The notes beneath the pieces are model-generated. The model saw nothing but the letters and a program-made list of their open reading frames with translations, did no database searches and had not been told where the DNA came from. 64,000 nucleotides of DNA from Boesenbergia rotunda (lineage: Eukaryota > Streptophyta > Magnoliopsida > Zingiberales > Zingiberaceae). Position 1 is the first letter of the stretch. The number at the start of each line of letters is the position of its first letter. The stretch lies in NCBI GenBank assembly GCA_024364735.1, contig JAGFNQ010005212.1:135702-199701 (forward strand), in the 5' to 3' direction. Made by a program: the position numbers and the translations under genes. This document shows positions 21,771 to 32,682 of the stretch, piece after piece.

Positions 21771-22752
21771 AATTCAAAATGCGATGTTAGAGTTCTGATC
21801 GCGATCCGATTTCCTCTAATACACTGCTGATATTGTTTGATACCCATTTACTAAGCCTCTAATCAGTGTGCAGGTTAGACAGGAAGGATTCAAACACTCA
21901 AGGAGAGTCAACTGGTGTCATTCGCTACTTCAGGTTTGGCAGTTTTCCATCGCAGGTTACAACGGGCACTGCTGGCAACGGCTGGGAGCTGACCTGGGGC
22001 TAATTGGGGCTCGGCTGAGGAGAGCTCAAAGAGTCCAGGAGAGATTAGGGTAGCTGGGCAGTTGCAGATGAGCAGTTGGGAGCTGCAGAGGAGCGTCTGT
22101 GACCTGGCGTTGGGTAGCTGGGTTAAGTGTTGGCTGGCAATGAAGAGAAAGGAGGTGTTCTTTATTGCAGCAACACTTGATCATCCTTTGGCAATCACTG
22201 TGAACCTTGAAGCATACTCTTGAGCATCCTTTGAAACTTCTGCAACTTGAGCACCTTGAAGCAGAGGAGAACTAGGCGAGTCCATCAGCAAGCAAACACG
22301 AAAAGCTGGGAGCTCTTGCGTAAGAGTTGTGCTGAGTGAGCTTAGTGAAGTGTTTCCGTCTGTGTTCATGGTGCTCTGTAAGTGTGTTTATTGTCTCTGG
22401 GTTTTCATTTCATATCTCTGTTGAGACTTGTTTGTGGAGAGGTTTCTCCACCGAGAAGGAGGATTGATTTATCCGGATTTCCCGGGGCTTGATCTGCCGA
22501 CGATCAAGGGATCGCCCACCTTACGGGCACGCCAAGGAGTAGGGGCAAGTTATCCCTGAACCTTGTAAATCCTCCTTGTTAGCGTCTTGAGCTTGTGCTT
22601 AGTTTAGGGTTTTAGGTTCTGCAACTATGTTTCTCTGTTTTGATTTGTTTCCGCTGCTGTTGCTAACCATCAAGTGCAGAAAACCTAAAAGAGCAAGACA
22701 TTAGTGTCTGGCAATATTCACCCCCCCCTCTAGCCATCCAAGTACCAACAAG

Positions 22753-22764
22753 TGGTATTAGAGC
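22753..22764 (+). other. Primer binding site of element C
   Basis: TGGTATTAGAGC is one transition away from the initiator-Met PBS TGGTATCAGAGC and lies two bases after the LTR end at 22750. Confidence 0.85.
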
Positions 22765-22807
22765 TTGGGGCTCTGCTCAAACGGACTAACATCCGAGAGT
22801 CTGCAAG

Positions 22808-23899
22808 ATGGCAATGGGAAGAGAAGGGTTGAGCACAAATAGACCTCCATTCTTGGATGAGACTGATTTTCCATATTGGTGATCAAGAATGGAGTTTTAT
22901 CTCAAAACCAACATCAACATGTGGTTTACTGTGAAGGAGGGTTTCATCCCTCCAAAGGATGACGAAGGAAAAGAGCTCAAGTTCTCAAGGTGGTCAGCCG
23001 AACAAATTCGAAAGGGAGAAGCCGATGGCAAAGCCGTGGTCACTTTGCAATGTGGCATGACCAAGGAGGAGTTGATCAAAGTGGGTCGATTCACAAGTGC
23101 CAAAGACTTTTAGAACAAAATCATTGAGCTCCATGAAGGCACTCAAGATACCCGAAGTGCCAAGAAGGATCTCCTTCTCAGCCAACTTCAAAAGTTGTCC
23201 ATGGAAGAAGATGAAACTGTAAGTATACTCCATGGACGATTCAAGGAGATCCTCAATGGTCTACACTCCATAAATGAGAAGGTAGAGAACCGAGATCTTA
23301 TAAGGTATGTTCTCAAAGCTTTCCCTAGGAACGCCTTGTGGTTATCCATGGTGGATGCTTACAAGGTTTCCAAGGATTTATCTTTTGTTAAGTTAGAAGA
23401 TCTATTTTATGAAATGGAACTACATGAGATCTCTAACAAAAGTCTAAAGGAGAAAGGGTTTGCTTTAGTGGTAGGTGACAACAAGTAGAAGAGGAAGGAG
23501 AAGAAGGAGGACAAGGAGGAGGAGAAGACTCACTGTCACGTGGCTTTAGTGGCCTTAGAAGAGTCAAACAAGGAGAGTGGAGACGAAGCGAGGAGATCCT
23601 CAACCGCGCCTTCATCATCTTCGGATGATGAAGAGGTCATCTCTCCCAAGTTAGACAAGTGTTATAGAACAATAACATGCTTAACTAATCTGCTCAAAAA
23701 ATCTAAGAATAAGGTTAAATCATTAAGATTAGAAGTAGAGGAATTGAAAACCTCTAAGGATGAGGTAATTGATGACTTGAATGTTAAAAATCTTGAGGAT
23801 GAAAATAAGGGTTTGAAGGGTGAAATTGAAAATCTCAAGAATATTCTTGAGAAATTTTCAACAAGTTCCAAAACCCAAAATATGATCTTAAACTCATGA
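22808..23899 (+). pseudogene. gag: Sirevirus-type gag of element C, one frame with three stops
   Basis: The frame starts MAMGREGLSTNRPPFLDETDFPYW at 22808, about 45 bases after the PBS, and is continuous to 23899 except for TGA (22880-22882), TAG (23111-23113) and TAG (23486-23488). The UBN2-type domain covers about residues 10-225 (KIIELHEGTQD, GRFKEILNGLHSINEKV, LKAFPRNALW). A Lys/Glu-rich segment follows with only a trace of the zinc knuckle (THCHVALVAL). A Ser/Asp-rich linker and a coiled coil (KSKNKVKSLRLEVEELK) near residues 295-350 end the frame. The lack of frameshifts points to decay by point substitution. Confidence 0.85.
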
Positions 23900-24022
23900 A
23901 AGACGGCTTACAACAAAGTTGGTTTGGGTTACCAACCTAAAGAACCTAGTGTCATATCTTTAATGACTAGAACCCATTTTAGATCATGAAATAATTCTAG
24001 GGTTCAAAAAGCTAGAAAGAAA

Positions 24023-24235
24023 TTGACTAAGGTAGGGTGCATAAGTCCCTCATTGTTGATGCATTGGGTCCCAAAATTTGGGTACCTAAAACTTCTATCT
24101 TTAGAATTGTATAGCATTAATGAGGGGGAGCATCCACCAACATGGGTGGTTAATAATGGGTGCTCCAAACAAATGATCGGGGGAAAATTATTTTTGGATA
24201 CAAATTTAATATGTAAACATGCTTTGGGTCGATGA
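24023..24235 (+). pseudogene. Scrap of copia protease in element C
   Basis: The frame contains WVVNNGCSKQMIGG, which aligns with the copia protease pattern WIVDSGCSRHMTGD seen at 58426-58465 in this window. The catalytic Asp is replaced by Asn (VNNG for VDSG). Upstream text HWVPKFGYLK is the linker normally before protease. The sequence then loses all similarity at about 24236, so pol was lost there. Confidence 0.65.
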
Positions 24236-25841
24236 TACGAACTTGAATTAACAATATGAATTGTCTAGGATGTTTAGCCTCATTATTGTAATATCTGAGG
24301 TCTAAGTTAGGTTCCTTTAATTGCTTGCATTGATAGATTTTTGACAATTTCATGTCTTGGTGATCAATATTTTGAATTTTCTGAAATTGTCTAGATTGGA
24401 TAAATACATGAAGATAATTTAGTTAACTGCCTCCTTATAGAGAATTTAGACAATTCCATGGCAACTTTATATTTTTGTGTGATCAATGTATGTTTCAGAA
24501 ATGTATTTGGAACTTTCTAAATGAGATAAATGCATGTTGATAAAATACAACATTATGAACTGAATTGATGCACAAAATTTGTTTTGGGATTTTGATACAA
24601 ACCAGATAGGAAAATTTGGTGATTATCGACTTGACGTATATTTTGAACTCACTTAAAACATGTTGATGCAAACATGTACATGCCTAGTTTTAAGAAGTTT
24701 AATCCCCAAGGAAATGAGTGACTTTGATGGTTTTTCTTGATGATATGAAAATATACAGTTTGGTTAAGGGACCCCTTTTAGGAACAAATGGATCAAATCT
24801 GGTTGTATAAGGGTCTAGGAGTGGTTGAGATTTGAACCAAAATCAGATTTCTGAACTTTCATTTCTGTAATCTGATCGAAATAAGCTAGTTTCTGAAACA
24901 AACATACTGTATCAGACCTGATCAGTCCACCGACCGATTAGGACTCACCCTGATCGGTCTGGTGATCGATCAGGGATCATTCTGATCGGTCTGGTGACCG
25001 ATCAGATCAGTTCTGATCAAGGAACTCACTGAGTGATCTAAAAACTCCTCAGTCCGATCATCCGATCGATCCCCTTTCATCAAATTATCAATAGAACACA
25101 TGAGTCATTTCAAGAACATACTTCGAAAACTCATCATACTTGGAACAAAACTTAATACTGATTCGATACAACCCCGTGTTGGAATTTTTGAAATTCATAT
25201 GAACGGGTTGTTTGAATCATGACTCATGTTCCTTGATGAGTAAACTCATGTCATATTTCAGAAATTTTTCTGAAATATCTATTGTCTACACCCGTGTGGT
25301 CGGATGAGTTTTGGAAACTTCAATTGTCAATGCAGTCTGATCTTGAACGAATCAGAATTACAGAAATTTTTTTGAAAACTGATCGTTCATATATAAATCA
25401 GAAATTTTTCCTGTATCAATCATCAGCCTGATGAAACTGCGCTAATTATTGTCGTATGATGCATATACGTTGTTGACATGATACATTTATGGTATATGCC
25501 TCTCATATGCAATGCAAAAATCATTCTTTGACTTACTTGTCATATGAAACATATACATGTTCGACCATGATATTATTCCGTATATGTTTTCATGTGCAAA
25601 TCACAATTACCTTTGATTATTTTGGATTTGGGGAGAGACCCTCGTTTAAGGAGGAGTGTGTTTAAACTTAATAATCATACCCTTTTCGATGTTTGACAAA
25701 GGGGGAGAGAATGATTGATTATGTTTAGGGTTCATCATTGTAGGGGGAGGATCTTGATTCCCTTATGATAATTGAATGGACTTCAATTGATCTAATACCT
25801 AAACTTAAATCGGGATTGTCAAACAATAAAAAGGGGGAGAT
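24236..25841 (+). other. Noncoding 3' half of element C, polypurine tract at its end
   Basis: This AT-rich region has no protein pattern. It holds GATCGGTC hairpin units near 24920-25015. The segment from about 24890 onward reappears at 35545-36381 in C2, so it is a normal part of the family and not random filler. The polypurine tract AAAAAGGGGGAGAT lies at 25828-25841. The ORF 25725-25997 on the minus strand crosses the LTR boundary and is not a gene. Confidence 0.75.
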
Positions 25842-27762
25842 TGTTGATGCAGTCTGGCCCGGTTGTCGTTTTGGTGTTGACAACGATTTAAGTTTGGTTG
25901 AATGAATTCGGGTTAAGTCCAAGTGGATCGGGAGATCGCACGCTGGCATGGGAAAAGACCTAGTGGGACTAGGCACACCTAGTGGGACTAAGCACACCTA
26001 GTGGGACTAGGTGAAATCCTGGTAAGTGAAGACAGGTCCTAGCTTGGGAAGCTAGGTTGGATGAAACCCTGGTGAGTGAAGCCAGGTCCTAGCTTGGGAA
26101 GCTAGGTTGGATGAAACCCTGGTGAGTGAAGCCAGGTCCTAGCTTGGGAAGCTAGGTTGAGTGAAGTCCCGGTGAGTGAAGCTAGGCACGGAGTCTTGGT
26201 CCGAGGGACTGAGCACGAGTCAAAGAGGGCTAGGGAGCTCGTTCTCTTGACTTAGGGTTGAATTGGAAGTCTCTGGATTGGTCTGGTGACCGATCAGGGA
26301 GATTGGCATGAACTCCTGTTGTGGATCGGTCTGGTGACCGATCATGGAGAGAACAGAAAAGTTTCTGTTGAGCTCCTGATCGTTCTGGTGAACGATCAGG
26401 CAGAGGTCAGTAGCCTCGGGGAGAACTCCTGATCGTTCTGGTGAACAATCCGAGGGATTTCAGAAATTGCGAGCTCCTCACTATGACCGATCAGGATGGA
26501 CCCTGATCGGTCAGAGAGTGGCCTAATCGGTCACCAAACCGATCAGGGCACACCCTGATCGGTCTGGTGACCGATCAGGGGTTGTGGCAGAAAGAAGCTA
26601 GAGGAAACCCAGCTAGTGCTGGATCGGTCTGGTGACCGATCACTAGAAGTCGCGATCTTAGATTTCTCACCGTGGACCTTTCAGGATGGAACCTGATCGG
26701 TCTGGGCTTACCCTGATCGGTCTGGTGACCGATCAGGGACCTCTCTGATCAGTCCGGTGACCGATCAGAAGCTGAACTTTAATTCAAAATGCGCTGTCAG
26801 AGTCTTGATCGCGATCTAATTTCCTCTGATACACTGCTGATATTGTTTGATACCCATTTGCTAAACCTCTGATCAGTTTGCAGGTTAGACAGGAAGGATT
26901 CAAACACTCAAGGAGAGTCAACTGGTGTCTTTTGCTACATCAGGATTGGCAGTTTTCCATCACAGGTTACAACGAGCGCTGCTGGCAATGGCTGAGAGCT
27001 GACCTGGGGCTGACTGGGGCTCGGCTGAGGAGAGCTCAGAGAGTCCAAGAGAGATCAGGGTAGCTAGGTAGTTGCAGATGAGCAGCTGGGAGCTACAGAG
27101 GAGCGTTTGTGACCAGGCGTTGGGCAGCTGGGTTAAGTGTTGGCTGGCGATGAAGAGAAAGGAGGTGTTCTCTGTTGCAACAACACTTGATCATCCTTTG
27201 GCAATCACTGTGAACCTTGAAGCATACTCTTGAGCATCCTTTGAAGCTTCTGCAACTTGAGCACCTTAAAGCAGAGGAGTACTAGGCGAGTCCATCAGCA
27301 AGCAGACACGAAGAGCTGGGAGCTCTTCCGTGAGAGTTGTGCTGAGTGAGCTTGGTGAAGTGTTTTCGTCTGTGTTCATGGTGCTCTGTAAGTGTGTTTA
27401 TTGTCTCTGGGCTTTCATTTCATATCTCTGTTGAGACTTGTTTGTGGAGAGGTTTCTCCACCGAGAAGGAGGATTGATTTATCCGAATTTCCCGGGGCTT
27501 GATCTGCCGACGATCAAGGGATCGCCCACCTTACGGGCACGCCAAGGGGTAGGTGCAAGTTATCCCCGAACCTTGTAAATCCTCCTTGTTAGCATCTTGA
27601 GCTTGTGCTTAGTTTAGGGTTTTAGGTTCTGCAACTCTGTTTCTCTGTTTTGTTTTGTTTCCGCTGCTGTTGCTAATCGTCAAGTGCAGAAAACCTAAAA
27701 GAGCAAGAAATTAGTGTCTGGCTACATTCACCCCCCCCTCTCTATCCATCCAAGCACCAACA
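25842..27762 (+). repeat. 3' LTR of element C (1921 bp)
   Basis: It begins TGTTGATGCAGTCTGGCCCG right after the polypurine tract and ends AAGCACCAACA at 27762. It has fewer CCTAGT-GGG-ACTAGG and 50-bp units than the 5' LTR. One unit at 26378-26397 reads GATCGTTC-TGGT-GAACGATC, with both arms changed together. Confidence 0.95.
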
Positions 27763-28160
27763 ACGTCCTCACCTACTCCTCTCAGGAGAGTTTACCTTTT
27801 GCCAACCGGCTCCTCCGATTGGACTTTTGCCCGATCCCCCTGACCAAGTCTTCGTGCCCAACTTCCGGTCAAGTCTTCTTGCCCAACTTTCGGTCAGGTC
27901 TTCGGTGCCCAGCCCCTTGCCAGGACTTTGTGCCTAGTCCTTGACCAGGACTCCTTTGCCCGACTTCTGGTCACGTCTTCTTGCCCAGTCCTTGACCAGG
28001 ACTTTTTTGCCCAGCCCTTTGCCAGGACTTCTTGCCTAGCATAGCTAGGACTTCTTCCTGCACACTCAGTGGATAAGTTAGATCACAATAACATCTTAAC
28101 TTCTGAACCCTTTGCCATTATCAAAATCCAGGTTTGACTTAGGTGATGTCTGCACCAACA
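27763..28160 (-). repeat. 3' LTR of element E, proximal part
   Basis: It resumes the LTR after insertion C, starting with the right target copy ACGTC (27763-27767), and runs to the LTR start at 28160 (minus strand TGTTGGTGCAGACATC). It is packed with GCCC...GGTC words (for example CTTGACCAGGACT at 27938 and 27990), the counterparts of the hairpin units near 58940-59170. Confidence 0.85.
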
Positions 28161-29152
28161 ATCTCCCCCTTTTCGATTTATGGCAACATGGTTCAAAAAG
28201 TTAAGTTAATAAAGCAAGTAAATAAACAAGTAGATAATTTCCTCCCCGGAAGAAATTCTCCCCCTGAATTTTCCAAAATTACGTGGGGTTTTTGAAAATA
28301 TTTCTAAGTTCTTGTCTATCATGAAAATAAAAGATTTTTCAGGTTTTCAACACCTAGAAGATTTTCAAAAGGGATTTTCAAAACACTTTGTTTTCGTACT
28401 TAGAAAATTTTCAAAACATTTGAAGTTAAGTACTTAGAAAATTTTCAAAAGAAATTTTTAAATTACTTCACTTTTTGAAAAAGGAGATAAAAGTTTTTGA
28501 AAAAAAATTAATTTTGAAAAAATTTAAAACCTTCTTTTCTCTCCTTTCCAATCTCTCCCCCTTTGCCATATATCAAAAAAAAATATAGCAAAAAGCAAAA
28601 AGAAAAAAATTGAGTAGGGAAAGTAAAGTGTTGTATTGAACCAATTCTATGCATAAACTGGACCAAATTAATTTAAAATTTCTCTTTCGGGTCCTATCTA
28701 ACCTAGTTAGCTACTTACTAACTGTTATAAACAGTAGCTTTCGCTAGGGTTAGTCAAGTTAAATGATCTGATCAAGTTAAATTTTCTAAGCTTGACACTT
28801 AACCTGATTATTGTTCAATTGGTATTTATTGCCCCAATTACTGTAGATGCACTGACTTAAAGCATCTTGAATCAAGGCATAGACCTAAGCATCTCAACCC
28901 AGTCTAGGTTATCAATCAAAAGTACCCTAAGGTGCTTGTAAGATGCTGACTTCTAGATCTATAGGTGCATACAGTTCTAGGGTTAGGGCCTAAGCTAAGT
29001 CCATTTGCGAAAAAGCCCTAATTTTGAAGGGGGTAAGTTTAAAAAAACTAAGTTGGAAAATCATTTTAAATTTAAAAAAATGAATTTTCAAACAAGTATC
29101 AGATAAGTAATAAAATAGTTTTATTTTAAAAAACATAAGTAGAACAGTCCTA
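28161..29152 (-). other. 3' noncoding region and polypurine tract of element E
   Basis: The minus strand reads CGAAAAGGGGGAGAT next to the LTR (28161-28175), the polypurine tract. The rest is AT-rich, with many TTTTCAAAA-type runs between 28270 and 28530, and no ORF. Such a long noncoding stretch between RNase H and the 3' LTR is common in Sirevirus-type elements. Confidence 0.7.
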
Positions 29153-29807
29153 TTATACCAAGCATAACCCTAACTGTCTTCTTACTGAGCTGAACTTAGA
29201 CTCAGGTAAGGGTTTGGTGAAAATATCAGCTAAGTTTGACTTTGAGTCTACATGCTTAAGGACTATTTCACCCCTGACTACATGATCTCTTACAAAGTGA
29301 TGTTTAACCTCTATATGTTTAGTTCTAGTGTGTTGGATTGGGTTCTTAGTTAGATTAATTGAACTTATATTATCAATGTAGACTTGGGTTTGGGTGTAAT
29401 CAAGCTGGAAGTCCTTGAGAGTGTGCATCATCCATAAGAGTTGTGCTACACACTCTCTTAAAGCAACATATTCAGCTTCGGTTGTGGATAAATCTACGCA
29501 TTGTTGCTTTCTACTGCACCAACTGACTAGACTGTTTCCTAAGAGTTAGCAGCTTCCACTTGTACTCTTTCTATCTAGTTTACATCCAGCATAGTCAGAA
29601 TCAGAGTATCCTGACAGGTCAAAAGTTAAGGTCCTAGGATACCAAATCCCTACATTTAGGGTGCCCTTAATGTATCTACGTATTCTTTTTAGGGCTGCTA
29701 AGTGTGTTTCCTTAGCACAGGTTTGGTATCTAGCACACATTCCTACAGCGAAAAGGATATCAGGTCTGCTAGCTGTAAGGTAAAGTAGACCTCCACAGCA
29801 TACTGGC
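29153..29807 (-). pseudogene. pol: Sirevirus-type RT end and RNase H of element E
   Basis: RNase H degrades the RNA strand during reverse transcription. The minus strand shows GGLLYLTASRPDILFAVGMCARYQ-type text (end of RT), then SGYSDSDYAGCKLDRKSTSG with the first catalytic Asp, then two frame changes between 29545 and 29432 across the Glu motif (STTEAEY-like), then VYIDNISSINLTKNP with the third Asp, and HTRTKHIEVKHHFV. It ends LADIFTKPLPESKF...LGLCLV at 29153. RT upstream is missing beyond 29807. The family is the same as element A at 58315-62625. Confidence 0.85.
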
Positions 29808-30962
29808 AGAGTATGCAAGCTGCATAGGGCCATTTATGGTCTAAAGCAAGCTTCTCGGAGCTGGAATCTTCGATTCGATGATGCGATCAAACAGTTTGGT
29901 TTCATCAAGAACGAAGATGAACCTTGTGTCTACAAGATGGTTAGTGGGAGCACAGTAGTCTTCCTAGTCTTGTATGTGGATGACATACTACTCATTGGGA
30001 ACAACATCCCTTCGCTACAGTCTGTGAAGACTTGGTTGGGGACTTGTTTCGCAATGAAGGACTTAGGTGAAGCAGCCTGCATTCTAGGCATTAAGATCTA
30101 TAGAGATAGATCTAAGAGATTGCTTGGCCTAAGTCAGAGTACATACATCGATACGGTATTACACCGTTTTGCCATGCAGAATTCCAAGAGAGGAATTCTG
30201 CCAATATCACATGGTGTGAGTCTTTCGAAGACTCAGAGTCCCTCTTCTAGAGAGGAGAGAGACCGCATGGATAAGATCTCTTATGCTTCTGCCATAGGAT
30301 CTATCATGTACGCCATGTTATGTACTCGTCCTGATGTCTCGTATGCTTTGAGCATGACGAGCAGGTACCAGTCAGATCCAGGTGAACGTCACTGGATAGC
30401 GGTCAAGAATATCCTTAAGTACTTGAGAAGGACTAAGGAATATTTTTTGATATTTGAAGGCGATGAGCATCTAGTTGTAAAGGGTTACACTGATGCCAGC
30501 TTCCAAACCGACCAGGATGATTACAGATCGCAGTCAGGGTTCGTGTTTTGCTTGAATGGCAGAGCTGTGAGCTGGAAGAGTTCGAAGCAGGACACAGTTG
30601 CAGATTCTACAACAGAAGCTGAGTATATTGCTGCATCAGAGGCAGCAAAGGAGGCAGTTTGGATTCGCAAGTTCATCACTGAGCTTGGGGTGGTTCCTAG
30701 CATATCTGATCCCGTAGAGCTCTATTGTGACAACAATGGAGCTATTGCGCAGGCTAAGGAACCTCGCTCACACCAGCGGACCAAACACATACTACGGCGA
30801 TTCCATCTCATTCGAGAGATCATCGATCGAGGAGATGTGAGGATTTGCAGAGTACCCACAGAGGCTAACGTCGCAGATCCCTTGACCAAGGCTTTGGCAC
30901 AGATGAAGCATGATGGTCACACTAGGTCATTGGGTATTAGATACTATAGCGATTGGCACTAG
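29808..30962 (+). pseudogene. pol: Copia B2 reverse transcriptase end and RNase H, open frame
   Basis: The frame is open for about 384 codons from 29808 (VCKLHRAIYGLKQASRSWN) to the stop at 30960-30962. The RT active site is LYVDDILLIGN near 29970-30005. RNase H has GYTDASFQTDQDD (Asp), STTEAEYIAASEA (Glu), LYCDNNGAI (Asp) and SHQRTKHILRRFHLI. The 5' part of RT and all upstream domains are cut off at 29808 by element E. It is of the same Tork-type lineage as copia B (16268-19715), so it may be the other end of that element with about 200 codons lost, but the LTRs flanking the two halves do not match. Labelled pseudogene for the truncation only. Confidence 0.85.
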
Positions 30963-30976
30963 TGCTAGTGGGAGAT

Positions 30977-32663
30977 TGTTAGTAAGAGCCCTAGAGCCAA
31001 TCATATGATGATTACTTTTTGGACTCATTGTATCATATTCTTGTATATATATTTCTTATATATAAAGGCATTTCTTATGGTTATTGTACTTATGTGTATT
31101 GGTGCCAAATAACTTAGTATAATAACGTCCTTGAGTAGAAGGTTCTTATCTATATCAATCGATTAGTTGAATCGATAGTGAGATGATATAGAGAACACTA
31201 CTCTTAATTATTCCTAGTCAAGTATTAACATTCAAGGACAATGTTAATGCATAGAGACTAGCATGTAGGTCAACATGATGACTTGATCTCACAAGTCATG
31301 GATATGAGATATCAAGTTGACACATGGGTATACATTAGAGAATGTATACTGAATGGCCCGCCATGAGAAAGTATCATGGATCGTTATATGAGTGTCATAT
31401 ACTTTCTCATGTGACTATTAGTATGACTATAGTCCTAGACCTGAAGTTACCATAGTTCCCTACATAAGGAGTTACGTACTTTGGCTTCGTCAAACGTCAC
31501 CCGTAACTGGGTGGACTATAAAGGCGATTACTGGGTTTGTAACAAATTATGCGGAGGGATGTGAGTAACGTAGATGGGATTTATCCCTCCTATATGACGG
31601 GAGTGATATCTTCATTCTTGATAGAGTAAGACCACTAAGTGCATGGTCATGCCCAAATAAGGCAATATTAGATATTGAGCTTATTTGATTATAGTGAGTC
31701 TACTTGGAGATCAAGACATATAGATTGATTTGAGGATGACACGGTCTATGCCTCATGAAAGGTCAATTTAGATATCGAGGATAGAAGGACGTTGTTACAT
31801 ATTGTGATGGTCACAATTATTAGTCACAATGGTGATGTTGGATCTCGACATTCTTGTAACTTGGGTAGCAATGATGTGTTGCTAGATACCTCTCATTGCT
31901 TATGTCCTTAAATAGGTTTAAGGGCATTGCCAACGTTACAAGAACCTATAGGGTCACACACATAGAGCAATAGATGGAGAATAAGTCCATATGATGGACC
32001 GAGAGTAATGAAGTCAAAGTTTGACTTTGGCTAAATATGGAAAGTCCATAAAGGCAAGTTTGACTTGACTCAAATTAGACAACTTGAGTTGGACTCGAGT
32101 TTGATCCAAGTGTTGGATGAATCTAATCATGGGAGAGTAATGAAGTCAAAGTTTGACTTTGGCTAAATATGGAAAGTCCATAAGAGGCAAGTTTGACTTG
32201 ACTCAAGCCACATCACCTTGACTTGACCAAGTGATGACTTGGCATTATCATCAAGGCTATGTAACCTCCCCATTTGAATTTTGAATTCAAATAAGGGGTT
32301 ACCAAAGGTGGTGGCCGGCCACTTAATGGCCAATAATGGCCATTAAATGGCCGGCCACTTAAACACACAAAAGGAGTTTTTTTATGGGTGTGTGATTCAT
32401 TCTTCTCCTTACTTGGTTTTGTTTTGTTTGGCTCTCCCTTTCCTCTCATCTTGCCGAGACCCCAAGTAGTGCTAGCACACTTTTGGGCTCTCCTCTCCAC
32501 TCTCTTGCTTGTGTGGATACTTCTAGAGGGTTGCTACTTTGCATCCTTGAGATCCGACACCAACCGAGGAGCGAGCGGGAATTGCGGGGCACGCATCGAA
32601 GGTAGTTTTCTCTTCTCTAATAGATCTAGGTTGTAGATCGGTTTTGAAGCATGTAAACGAGCA
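30977..32663 (+). repeat. 3' LTR of copia B2, end lost
   Basis: It starts TGTTAGTAAGAGCCCTAGAG at 30977, directly after a polypurine tract (AGTGGGAGAT, 30967-30976) and the RNase H stop. It runs to at least 32663, where a single undetermined base (32664) and CACTA sequence follow, so its CA end is missing. It contains a partial 132-bp direct duplication (32001 and 32133: GAGAGTAATGAAGTCAAAG) and a strong palindrome at 32311-32358. ORFs 32213-32500 and 32388-32636 show no family pattern. Confidence 0.75.
32311..32358. repeat. 22-bp-arm palindrome in the B2 LTR
   Basis: Left arm 32311-32332 begins GTGGCCGGCCAC and right arm 32337-32358 ends TGGCCGGCCAC. The loop is ATAA. 21 of 22 positions pair. 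It lies in the U3/R part of the LTR, upstream of the CT-rich leader. Confidence 0.9.
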
Positions 32664-32682
32664 NGAATATACTTTTTTTTCT

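Larger units (their letters stand above)
20581..22750 (+). repeat. 5' LTR of element C (2170 bp) with hairpin arrays
   Basis: It begins TGTTGATGCAATCTGGCCCG and ends AAGTACCAACA, followed by the PBS. Most of the first 1.2 kb consists of short units with inverted arms (listed separately). The last third is ordinary leader-like sequence, ending in a run of C before CTCTAGCCATCC. ORFs 20486-20680, 21868-22053 and 22181-22369 lie in the LTR; 21868-22053 recurs at 26878-27063 in the other LTR and is not a gene. Confidence 0.95.
20581..27762 (+). mobile_element. Element C: gag-only Sirevirus-type copia inserted in the LTR of E
   Basis: This is a complete structure: 5' LTR 20581-22750, PBS, gag 22808-23899, a scrap of protease, noncoding DNA, polypurine tract 25828-25841 and 3' LTR 25842-27762. 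RT, RNase H and integrase are absent. The flanks are GCGTC (20576-20580) and ACGTC (27763-27767), a 5-bp duplication with one CpG-type change. The undisturbed site is seen in the related solo LTR at 59231-59235. The element depends on other copia elements for movement. The two LTRs differ in length (2170 and 1921 bp), mainly in tandem hairpin units. Confidence 0.9.
19716..29807 (-). mobile_element. Element E: Sirevirus-type copia, 3' LTR to RNase H, 5'-truncated, split by C
   Basis: On the minus strand the order from the right is an RNase H remnant (29807 to 29153), a noncoding 3' region, a polypurine tract (28161-28176), then the 3' LTR (28160 to 19716). The LTR is interrupted by the complete insertion C (20581-27762). 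Everything upstream of the end of RT is missing at 29807, where copia text on the plus strand begins. The LTR is of the same family as the solo LTR at 58830-60220. The element interrupts copia sequence, but a clean duplication cannot exist, since one end is lost. Confidence 0.8.

Noticed and set aside
29153..30962. A single element containing both RNase H regions
   Set aside because: The two are on opposite strands, belong to different copia lineages (Sirevirus-type and Tork-type) and meet at 29807/29808.
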